Translations under genes and position numbers: made by a program
Shown: positions 50,518 through 61,190 of the stretch, piece by piece
Layout of the letters: each line of letters starts with the position of its first letter
How positions within the stretch are numbered: the stretch's first letter is position 1
Assembly (NCBI GenBank): GCA_949987705.1
Contig: OX465286.1
Span: 6,425,445 to 6,489,444 of the forward strand
DNA length: 64,000 bases
Direction: 5' to 3'
From: Thereva unica
Taxonomy: Eukaryota > Arthropoda > Insecta > Diptera > Therevidae
The notes under the pieces: generated by a model
Databases searched by the model: none
Seen by the model: only the letters and a program-made list of their open reading frames with translations
Told to the model about the DNA's origin: nothing

Positions 50518-52720
50518 TTGGATAGGAAATTGTTAGGGACCTCCCAGGGAGGCTGTGAATTCAATTTCACCCCGGGCTGACCAGTATTTCCCAAGATAAT
50601 GGGCGTTCTGCAGCCCCCCTTGGGGAAATCACAAAAGAGGGGATAACTCCCGAACCCCTTGGAATTTCTGGACCAAATCAAGTGCGCTGAACTCGGGGGA
50701 GCGAGCCCTTTCCAACGATACCCCATTCATTAAGATCCCAGCACTTTCGTGAAATCGACCAAAAATATCCAAAGGGGTACCCCTTTGAAAATTTTCCGGT
50801 TTTGGGAAAATTCTGGAGTGGCCCTTTTTTGGATGGGAAATTGTTAGGGACCTCCCAAGGAGGCTGTGAATTCAATCCCACCCCGGGCTGACCAGTATTT
50901 CCCAAGATAATGGGCGTTCTGCAGCCCCCCTTGGGGAAATCACAAAAGAGGGGATAACTCCCGAACCCCTTGGAATTTCTGGACCAAATCAAGTGCGCTG
51001 AACTCGGGGGAGCGAGCCCTTTCCAACGATACCCCATTCATTAAGATCCCAGCACTTTCGTGAAATCGACCAAAAATATCCAAAGGGGTACCCCTTTGAA
51101 AATTTTCCGGTTTTGGGAAAATTCTGGAGTGGCCCTTTTTTGGATGGGAAATTGTTAGGGACCTCCCAAGGAGGCTGTGAATTCAATCCCACCCCGGCCT
51201 GACCAGTATTTCCCAAGATAATGGGCGTTCTGCAGCCCCCCTTGGGGAAATCACAAAAGAGGGGATAACTCCCGAACCCCTTGGAATTTCTGGACCAAAT
51301 CAAGTGCGCTGAACTCGGGGGAGCGAGCCCTTTCCAACGATACCCCATTCATTAAGATCCCAGCACTTTCGTGAAATCGACCAAAAATATCCAAAGGGGT
51401 ACCCCTTTGAAAATTTTCCGGTTTTGGGAAAATTCTGGAGTGGCCCTTTTTTGGATAGGAAATTGTTAGGGACCTCCCAGGGAGGCTGTGAATTCAATTT
51501 CACCCCGGGCTGACCAGTATTTCCCAAGATAATGGGCGTTCTGCAGCCCCCCTTGGGGAAATCACAAAAGAGGGGATAACTCCCGAACCCCTTGGAATTT
51601 CTGGACCAAATCAAGTGCGCTGAACTCGGGGGAGCGAGCCCTTTCCAACGATACCCCATTCATTAAGATCCCAGCACTTTCGTGAAATCGACCAAAAATA
51701 TCCAAAGGGGTACCCCTTTGAAAATTTTCCGGTTTTGGGAAAATTCTGGAGTGGCCCTTTTTTGGATGGGAAATTGTTAGGGACCTCCCAGGGAGGCTGT
51801 GAATTCAATCCCACCCCGGGCTGACCAGTATTTCCCGAGATAATGGGCGTCCTGCAGCCCCCCTTGGGGAAATCACAAAAGAGGGGATAACTCCCGAACC
51901 CCTTAGAATTTTTGGACCAAATAAAGTGCGCTGAACTCGGGGGAGCGAGCCCTTTCCAACGATACCCCATTCATTAAGATCCCAGCACTTTCGTGAAATC
52001 GACCAAAAATATCCAAAGGGGTACCCCTTTGAAAATTTTCCGGTTTTGGGAAAATTCTGGAGTGGCCCTTTTTTGGATGGGAAATTGTTAGGGACCTCCC
52101 AAGGAGGCTGTGAATTCAATCCCACCCCGGGCTGACCAGTATTTCCCAAGATAATGGGCGTTCTGCAGCCCCCCTTGGGGAAATCACAAAAGAGGGGATA
52201 ACTCCCGAACCCCTTGGAATTTCTGGACCAAATCAAGTGCGCTGAACTCGGGGGAGCGAGCCCTTTCCAACGATACCCCATTCATTAAGATCCCAGCACT
52301 TTCGTGAAATCGACCAAAAATATCCAAAGGGGTACCCCTTTGAAAATTTTCCGGTTTTGGGAAAATTCTGGAGTGGCCCTTTTTTGGATGGGAAATTGTT
52401 AGGGACCTTCCAGGGAGGCTGTGAATTCAATCCCACCCCGGGCTGACCAGTATTTCCCAAGATAATGGGCGTTCTGCAGCCCCCCTTGGGGAAATCACAA
52501 AAGAGGGGATAACTCCCGAACCCCTTGGAATTTCTGGACCAAATCAAGTGCGCTGAACTCGGGGGAGCGAGCCCTTTCCAACGATACCCCATTCATTAAG
52601 ATCCCAGCACTTTCGTGAAATCGACCAAAAATATCCAAAGGGGTACCCCTTTGAAAATTTTCCGGTTTTGGGAAAATTCTGGAGTGGCCCTTTTTTGGAT
52701 GGGAAATTGTTAGGGACCTC
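49430..52720. repeat. 39-monomer-offset (12,129 bp) duplication, right copy
   Basis: Counterpart of 37,300-40,590, with TTAGGGGCCTCCC at 49,912 and CACCCCGGCCTG at about 51,191. It has a private CCCCTTAGAATTTTTGG at about 51,902. Confidence 0.88.
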
Positions 52721-53720
52721 CCAGGGAGGCTGTGAATTCAATCCCACCCCGGGCTGACCAGTATTTCCCAAGATAATGGGCGTTCTGCAGCCCCCTTTGG
52801 GGAAATCACAAAAGAGGGGATAACTCCCGAACCCCTTGGAATTTTTGGACCAAATAAAGTGCGCTGAACTCGGGGGAGCGAGCCCTTTCCAACGATACCC
52901 CATTCATTAAGATCCCAGCACTTTCGTGAAATCGACCAAAAATATCCAAAGGGGTACCCCTTTGAAAATTTTCCGGTTTTGGGAAAATTCTGGAGTGGCC
53001 CTTTTTTGGATGGGAAATTGTTAGGGACCTCCCAGGGAGGCTGTGAATTCAATCCCACCCCGGGCTGACCAGTATTTCCCGAGATAATGGGCGTCCTGCA
53101 GCCCCCCTTGGGGAAATCACAAAAGAGGGGATAACTCCCGAACCCCTTGGAATTTTTGGACCAAATAAAGTGCGCTGAACTCGGGGGAGCGAGCCCTTTC
53201 CAACGATACCCCATTCATTAAGATCCCAGCACTTTCGTGAAATCGACCAAAAATATCCAAAGGGGTACCCCTTTGAAAATTTTCCGGTTTTGGGAAAATT
53301 CTGGAGTGGCCCTTTTTTGGATGGGAAATTGTTAGGGACCTCCCAAGGAGGCTGTGAATTCAATCCCACCCCGGGCTGACCAGTATTTCCCAAGATAATG
53401 GGCGTTCTGCAGCCCCCCTTGGGGAAATCACAAAAGAGGGGATAACTCCCGAACCCCTTGGAATTTCTGGACCAAATCAAGTGCGCTGAACTCGGGGGAG
53501 CGAGCCCTTTCCAACGATACCCCATTCATTAAGATCCCAGCACTTTTGTGAAATCGACCAAAAATATCCAAAGGGGTACCCCTTTGAAAATTTTCCGGTT
53601 TTGGGAAAATTCTGGAGTGGCCCTTTTTTGGATGGGAAATTGTTAGGGACCTTCCAGGGAGGCTGTGAATTCAATCCCACCCCGGGCTGACCAGTATTTC
53701 CCAAGATAATGGGCGTTCTG
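50300..53720. repeat. 11-monomer higher-order repeat (3,421 bp), copy 1
   Basis: Exactly 11 x 311 bp, followed directly by a second copy. Markers: GGATAGG with CAATTTCACC (50,523), CCCAAGGAGG (50,855 and 51,167), CACCCCGGCCTG (51,191), GGATAGG (51,455), ACCTTCCAGG (about 52,406), CTTTGGGG (52,795). CCTTAGAATT (51,902) and CTTTTGTGAAATC (53,543) are private. Part of this copy overlaps the 39-monomer block, showing nested exchange. Confidence 0.88.
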
Positions 53721-56700
53721 CAGCCCCCCTTGGGGAAATCACAAAAGAGGGGATAACTCCCGAACCCCTTGGAATTTCTGGACCAAATCAAGTGCGCTGA
53801 ACTCGGGGGAGCGAGCCCTTTCCAACGATACCCCATTCATTAAGATCCCAGCACTTTCGTGAAATCGACCAAAAATATCCAAAGGGGTACCCCTTTGAAA
53901 ATTTTCCGGTTTTGGGAAAATTCTGGAGTGGCCCTTTTTTGGATAGGAAATTGTTAGGGACCTCCCAGGGAGGCTGTGAATTCAATTTCACCCCGGGCTG
54001 ACCAGTATTTCCCAAGATAATGGGCGTTCTGCAGCCCCCCTTGGGGAAATCACAAAAGAGGGGATAACTCCCGAACCCCTTGGAATTTCTGGACCAAATC
54101 AAGTGCGCTGAACTCGGGGGAGCGAGCCCTTTCCAACGATACCCCATTCATTAAGATCCCAGCACTTTCGTGAAATCGACCAAAAATATCCAAAGGGGTA
54201 CCCCTTTGAAAATTTTCCGGTTTTGGGAAAATTCTGGAGTGGCCCTTTTTTGGATGGGAAATTGTTAGGGACCTCCCAAGGAGGCTGTGAATTCAATCCC
54301 ACCCCGGGCTGACCAGTATTTCCCAAGATAATGGGCGTTCTGCAGCCCCCCTTGGGGAAATCACAAAAGAGGGGATAACTCCCGAACCCCTTGGAATTTC
54401 TGGACCAAATCAAGTGCGCTGAACTCGGGGGAGCGAGCCCTTTCCAACGATACCCCATTCATTAAGATCCCAGCACTTTCGTGAAATCGACCAAAAATAT
54501 CCAAAGGGGTACCCCTTTGAAAATTTTCCGGTTTTGGGAAAATTCTGGAGTGGCCCTTTTTTGGATGGGAAATTGTTAGGGACCTCCCAAGGAGGCTGTG
54601 AATTCAATCCCACCCCGGCCTGACCAGTATTTCCCAAGATAATGGGCGTTCTGCAGCCCCCCTTGGGGAAATCACAAAAGAGGGGATAACTCCCGAACCC
54701 CTTGGAATTTCTGGACCAAATCAAGTGCGCTGAACTCGGGGGAGCGAGCCCTTTCCAACGATACCCCATTCATTAAGATCCCAGCACTTTCGTGAAATCG
54801 ACCAAAAATATCCAAAGGGGTACCCCTTTGAAAATTTTCCGGTTTTGGGAAAATTCTGGAGTGGCCCTTTTTTGGATAGGAAATTGTTAGGGACCTCCCA
54901 GGGAGGCTGTGAATTCAATTTCACCCCGGGCTGACCAGTATTTCCCAAGATAATGGGCGTTCTGCAGCCCCCCTTGGGGAAATCACAAAAGAGGGGATAA
55001 CTCCCGAACCCCTTGGAATTTCTGGACCAAATCAAGTGCGCTGAACTCGGGGGAGCGAGCCCTTTCCAACGATACCCCATTCATTAAGATCCCAGCACTT
55101 TCGTGAAATCGACCAAAAATATCCAAAAATATCCCTTTGAAAATTTTCCGGTTTTGGGAAAATTCTGGAGTGGCCCTTTTTTGGATGGGAAATTGTTAGG
55201 GACCTCCCAGGGAGGCTGTGAATTCAATCCCACCCCGGGCTGACCAGTATTTCCCGAGATAATGGGCGTCCTGCAGCCCCCCTTGGGGAAATCACAAAAG
55301 AGGGGATAACTCCCGAACCCCTTGGAATTTTTGGACCAAATAAAGTGCGCTGAACTCGGGGGAGCGAGCCCTTTCCAACGATACCCCATTCATTAAGATC
55401 CCAGCACTTTCGTGAAATCGACCAAAAATATCCAAAGGGGTACCCCTTTGAAAATTTTCCGGTTTTGGGAAAATTCTGGAGTGGCCCTTTTTTGGATGGG
55501 AAATTGTTAGGGACCTCCCAAGGAGGCTGTGAATTCAATCCCACCCCGGGCTGACCAGTATTTCCCAAGATAATGGGCGTTCTGCAGCCCCCCTTGGGGA
55601 AATCACAAAAGAGGGGATAACTCCCGAACCCCTTGGAATTTCTGGACCAAATCAAGTGCGCTGAACTCGGGGGAGCGAGCCCTTTCCAACGATACCCCAT
55701 TCATTAAGATCCCAGCACTTTCGTGAAATCGACCAAAAATATCCAAAGGGCTACCCCTTTGAAAATTTTCCGGTTTTGGGAAAATTCTGGAGTGGCCCTT
55801 TTTTGGATGGGAAATTGTTAGGGACCTTCCAGGGAGGCTGTGAATTCAATCCCACCCCGGGCTGACCAGTATTTCCCAAGATAATGGGCGTTCTGCAGCC
55901 CCCCTTGGGGAAATCACAAAAGAGGGGATAACTCCCGAACCCCTTGGAATTTCTGGACCAAATCAAGTGCGCTGAACTCGGGGGAGCGAGCCCTTTCCAA
56001 CGATACCCCATTCATTAAGATCCCAGCACTTTCGTGAAATCGACCAAAAATATCCAGAGGGGTACCCCTTTGAAAATTTTCCGGTTTTGGGAAAATTCTG
56101 GAGTGGCCCTTTTTTGGATGGGAAATTGTTAGGGACCTCCCAGGGAGGCTGTGAATTCAATCTCACCCCGGGCTGACCAGTATTTCCCAAGATAATGGGC
56201 GTTCTGCAGCCCCCTTTGGGGAAATCACAAAAGAGGGGATAACTCCCGAACCCCTTGGAATTTTTGGACCAAATAAAGTGCGCTGAACTCGGGGGAGCGA
56301 GCCCTTTCCAACGATACCCCATTCATTAAGATCCCAGCACTTTCGTGAAATCGACCAAAAATATCCAAAGGGGTACCCCTTTGAAAATTTTCCGGTTTTG
56401 GGAAAATTCTGGAGTGGCCCTTTTTTGGATGGGAAATTGTTAGGGACCTCCCAGGGAGGCTGTGAATTCAATCCCACCCCGGGCTGACCAGTATTTCCCG
56501 AGATAATGGGCGTCCTGCAGCCCCCCTTGGGGAAATCACAAAAGAGGGGATAACTCCCGAACCCCTTGGAATTTTTGGACCAAATAAAGTGCGCTGAACT
56601 CGGGGGAGCGAGCCCTTTCCAACGATACCCCATTCATTAAGATCCCAGCACTTTCGTGAAATCGACCAAAAATATCCAAAGGGGTACCCCTTTGAAAATT

Positions 56701-57139
56701 TTCCGGTTTTGGGAAAATTCTGGAGTGGCCCTTTTTTGGATGGGAAATTGTTAGGGACCTCCCAAGGAGGCTGTGAATTCAATCCCACCCCGGGCTGACC
56801 AGTATTTCCCAAGATAATGGGCGTTCTGCAGCCCCCCTTGGGGAAATCACAAAAGAGGGGATAACTCCCGAACCCCTTGGAATTTCTGGACCAAATCAAG
56901 TGCGCTGAACTCGGGGGAGCGAGCCCTTTCCAACGATACCCCATTCATTAAGATCCCAGCACTTTCGTGAAATCGACCAAAAATATCCAAAGGGGTACCC
57001 CTTTGAAAATTTTCCGGTTTTGGGAAAATTCTGGAGTGGCCCTTTTTTGGATGGGAAATTGTTAGGGACCTTCCAGGGAGGCTGTGAATTCAATCCCACC
57101 CCGGGCTGACCAGTATTTCCCAAGATAATGGGCGTTCTG
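53721..57139. repeat. 11-monomer higher-order repeat (3,419 bp), copy 2
   Basis: Adjacent second copy; 2 bp shorter because of the rearranged palindrome at 55,115-55,139. Other private changes are GGGCTACCCC (55,749), ATCCAGAGGGG (56,055) and CAATCTCACC (56,159). Similarity runs on to about 57.6 kb. The private changes make this pair older than the 14-monomer pair, or a less accurate consensus. Confidence 0.88.
55115..55139. repeat. Palindrome partly replaced by duplicated AAAAATATCC
   Basis: Normal copies read AAAAATATCC once, then the palindrome. Here AAAAATATCC is present twice in tandem and only CTTTG of the palindrome remains: 12 bp were replaced by 10. The pattern fits replication slippage or template switching at the palindrome arm. 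It is unique in the window. Confidence 0.95.
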
Positions 57140-59940
57140 CAGCCCCCCTTGGGGAAATCACAAAAGAGGGGATAACTCCCGAACCCCTTGGAATTTCTGG
57201 ACCAAATCAAGTGCGCTGAACTCGGGGGAGCGAGCCCTTTCCAACGATACCCCATTCATTAAGATCCCAGCACTTTCGTGAAATCGACCAAAAATATCCA
57301 AAGGGGTACCCCTTTGAAAATTTTCCGGTTTTGGGAAAATTCTGGAGTGGCCCTTTTTTGGATAGGAAATTGTTAGGGACCTCCCAGGGAGGCTGTGAAT
57401 TCAATTTCACCCCGGGCTGACCAGTATTTCCCAAGATAATGGGCGTTCTGCAGCCCCCCTTGGGGAAATCACAAAAGAGGGGATAACTCCCGAACCCCTT
57501 GGAATTTCTGGACCAAATCAAGTGCGCTGAACTCGGGGGAGCGAGCCCTTTCCAACGATACCCCATTCATTAAGATCCCAGCACTTTCGTGAAATCGACC
57601 AAAAATATCCAAAGGGGTACCCTTTTGAAAATTTTCCGGTTTTGGGAAAATTCTGGAGTGGCCCTTTTTTGGATGGGAAATTGTTAGGGACCTCCCAGGG
57701 AGGCTGTGAATTCAATCCCACCCCGGGCTGACCAATATTTCCCGAGATAATGGGCGTCCTGCAGCCCCCCTTGGGGAAATCACAAAAGAGGGGATAACTA
57801 CCGAACCCCTTGGAATTTTTGGACCAAATAAAGTGCGCTGAACTCGGGGGAGCGAGCCCTTTCCAACGATACCCCATTCATTAAGATCCCAGCACTTTCG
57901 TGAAATAGACCAAAAATATCCAAAGGGGTACCCCTTTGAAAATTTTCCGGTTTTGGGAAAATTCTGGAGTGGCCCTTTTTTGGATGGGAAATTGTTAGGG
58001 ACCTCCCAGGGAGGCTGTGAATTCAATCCCACCCCGGGCTGACCAGTATTTCCCAAGATAATGGGCGTTCTGCAGCCCCCCTTGGGGAAATCACAAAAGA
58101 GGGGATAACTCCCGAACCCCTTGGAATTTCTGGACCAAATCAAGTGCGCTGAGCTCGGGGGAGCGAGCCCTTTCCAACGATACCCCATTCATTAAGATCC
58201 CAGCACTTTCGTGAAATCGACCAAAAATATCCAAAGGGGTACCCCTTTGAAAGTTTTCCGGTTTGGGAAAATTCTGGAGTGGCCCTTTTTTGGATAGGAA
58301 ATTGTTAGGGACCTCCCAGGGAGGCTGTGAATTCAATTTCACCCCGGCTGACCAGTATTTCCCAAGATAATGGGCATTCTGCAGCCCCCCTTGGGGAAAT
58401 CACAAAAGAGGGGATAACTCCCGAACCCCTTGGAATTTCTGGACCAAATAAAGTGCGCTAAACTCGGGGGAGCGAGCCCTTTCCAACGATACCCCATTCA
58501 TTAAGATCCCAGCACTTTCGTGAAATCGACCAAAAATATCCAAAGGGGTACCCCTTTGAAAATTTTCCGGTTTTGGGAAAATTCTGGAGTGGCCCTTTTT
58601 TGGATAGGAAATTGTTAGGGACCTCCCAGGGAGGCTGTGAATTCAATTTCACTACGGGCTGACCAGTATTTCCCAAGATAATGGGCGTTCTGCAGCCCCC
58701 CTTGGGGAAATCACAAAAGAGGGGATAACTCTCGAACCCCTTGGAATTTCTGGACCAAATCAAGTGCGCTGAACTCGGGGGAGCGAGCCCTTTCCAACGA
58801 TACCCCATTCATTAAGATCCCAGCACTTTCGTGAAATCGACCAAAAATATCCAAAGGGGTACCCCTTTGAAAGTTTTCCGGTTTTGGGAAAATTCTGGAG
58901 TGGCCCTTTTTGGATGGGAAATTGTTAGGGACCTCCCAGGGAGGCTGTGAATTCAATCCCACCCCGGGCTGACCAGTATTTCCCAAGATAATGGGCGTTC
59001 TGCAGCCCCCCTTGGGGAAATCACAAAAGAGGGGATAACTCCCGAACCCCTTGGAATTTCTGGACCAAATCAAGTGCGCTGAACTCGGGGAGCGAGCCCT
59101 TTCCAACGATACCCCATTCATTAAGATCCCAGCACTTTCGTGAAATCGACCAAAAATATCCAAAGGGTACCCCTTTGAAAGTTTTCCGGTTTTGGGAAAA
59201 TTCTGGAGTGGCCCTTTTTTGGATAGGAAATTGTTAGGGACCTCCCAGGGAGGCTGTGAATTCAATTTCACCCCGGGCTGACCAGTATTTCCCAAGATAA
59301 TGGGCATTCTGCAGCCCCCCTTGGGGAAATCACAAAAGAGGGGATAACTCCCGAACCCCTTGGAATTTCTGGACCAAATAAAGTGCGCTAAACTCGGGGG
59401 AGCGAGCCCTTTCCAACGATACCCCATTCATTAAGATCCCAGCACTTTCGTGAAATCGACCAAAAATATCCAAAGGGGTACCCCTTTGAAAATTTTCCGG
59501 TTTTGGGAAAATTCTGGAGTGGCCCTTTTTTGGATAGGAAATTGTTACGGACCTCCCAGGGAGGCTGTGAATTCAATTTCACCCCGGGCTGACCAGTATT
59601 TCCCAAGATAATGGGCGTTCTGCAGCCCCCCTTGGGGAAATCACAAAAGAGGGGATAACTCCCGAACCCCTTGGAATTTCTGGACCAAATCAAGTGCGCT
59701 GAACTCGGGGAGCGAGCCCTTTCCAACGATACCCCATTCATTAAGATCCCAGCACTTTCGTGAAATCGACCAAAAATATCCAAAGGGGTACCCCTTTGAA
59801 AATTTTCCGGTTTTGGGAAAATTCTGGAGTGGCCCTTTTTTGGATGGGAAATTGTTAGGGACCTTCCAGGGAGGCTGTGAATTCAATCCACCCCGGGCTG
59901 ACCAGTATTTCCCAAGATAATGGGCGTTCTGCAGCCCCCC
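56220..59940. repeat. 12-monomer higher-order repeat, copy 1
   Basis: The ordered markers CCCAAGGAGG (56,763), ACCTTCCAGG (57,069), GGATAGG (57,361), GACCAATATTTCC (57,731), GAAATAGACC (57,903), GCTGAGCTC (58,150), AAAGTTTTCC (58,250), CACTACGGG (58,651) and TTACGGACC (59,546) recur about 12 monomers on. This copy carries seven of the 11 clustered single-base deletions in the 58.2-61.2 kb zone. Confidence 0.88.
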
Positions 59941-61190
59941 TTGGGGAAATCACAAAAGAGGGGATAACTCCCGAACCCCTTGGAATTTTTGGACCAAATA
60001 AAGTGCGCTGAACTCGGGGAGCGAGCCCTTTCCAACGATACCCCATTCATTAAGATCCCAGCACTTTCGTGAAATCGACCAAAAATATCCAAAGGGGTAC
60101 CCCTTTGAAAATTTTCCGGTTTTGGGAAAATTCTGGAGTGGCCCTTTTTTGGATGGGAAATTGTTAGGGACCTCCCAGGGAGGCTGTGAATTCAATCCCA
60201 CCCCGGGCTGACCAGTATTTCCCGAGATAATGGGCGTCCTGCAGCCCCCCTTGGGAAATCACAAAAGAGGGGATAACTCCCGAACCCCTTGGAATTTTTG
60301 GACCAAATAAAGTGCGCTGAACTCGGGGGAGCGAGCCCTTTCCAACGATACCCCATTCATTAAGATCCCAGCACTTTCGTGAAATCGACCAAAAATATCC
60401 AAAGGGGTACCCCTTTGAAAATTTTCCGGTTTTGGGAAAATTCTGGAGTGGCCCTTTTTTGGATGGGAAATTGTTAGGGACCTCCCAAGGAGGCTGTGAA
60501 TTCAATCCCACCCCGGGCTGACCAGTATTTCCCAAGATAATGGGCGTTCTGCAGCCCCCCTTGGGGAAATCACAAAAGAGGGGATAACTCCCGAACCCCT
60601 TGGAATTTCTGGACCAAATCAAGTGCGCTGAACTCGGGGGAGCGAGCCCTTTCCAACGATACCCCATTCATTAAGATCCCAGCACTTTCGTGAAATCGAC
60701 CAAAAATATCCAAAGGGGTACCCCTTTGAAAATTTTCCGGTTTGGGAAAATTCTGGAGTGGCCCTTTTTTGGATGGGAAATTGTTAGGGACCTTCCAGGG
60801 AGGCTGTGAATTCAATCCCACCCCGGGCTGACCAGTATTTCCCAAGATAATGGGCGTTCTGCAGCCCCCCTTGGGGAAATCACAAAAGAGGGGATAACTC
60901 CCGAACCCCTTGGAATTTCTGGACCAAATCAAGTGCGCTGAACTCGGGGGAGCGAGCCCTTTCCAACGATACCCCATTCATTAAGATCCCAGCACTTTCG
61001 TGAAATCGACCAAAAATATCCAAAGGGGTACCCCTTTGAAAATTTTCCGGTTTTGGGAAAATTCTGGAGTGGCCCTTTTTTGGATAGGAAATTGTTAGGG
61101 ACCTCCCAGGGAGGCTGTGAATTCAATTTCACCCCGGGCTGACCAGTATTTCCCAAGATAATGGGCGTTCTGCAGCCCCCCTTGGGAAAT
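58255..61190. other. Cluster of 11 single-base homopolymer losses (right)
   Basis: Losses at about 58,261 (T4 to T3), 58,346 (G3 to G2), 58,911 (T6 to T5), 59,087, 59,708 and 60,013 (G5 to G4), 59,166 (G4 to G3), 59,888 (C3 to C2), 60,252 and 61,184 (G4 to G3) and 60,741 (T4 to T3). Eleven in 2.9 kb contrasts with two in the 49 kb between 8.9 and 58.2 kb. They also create the longest reading frame of the window, at 58,711-59,427 on the reverse strand. Confidence 0.87.

Noticed and set aside
58711..59427. Longest frame, 238 codons, reverse strand
   Set aside because: It is produced by single-base homopolymer losses at about 58,911, 59,087 and 59,166 that join satellite frames; it reads the monomer about two and a quarter times over and sits in the zone I suspect of consensus errors.
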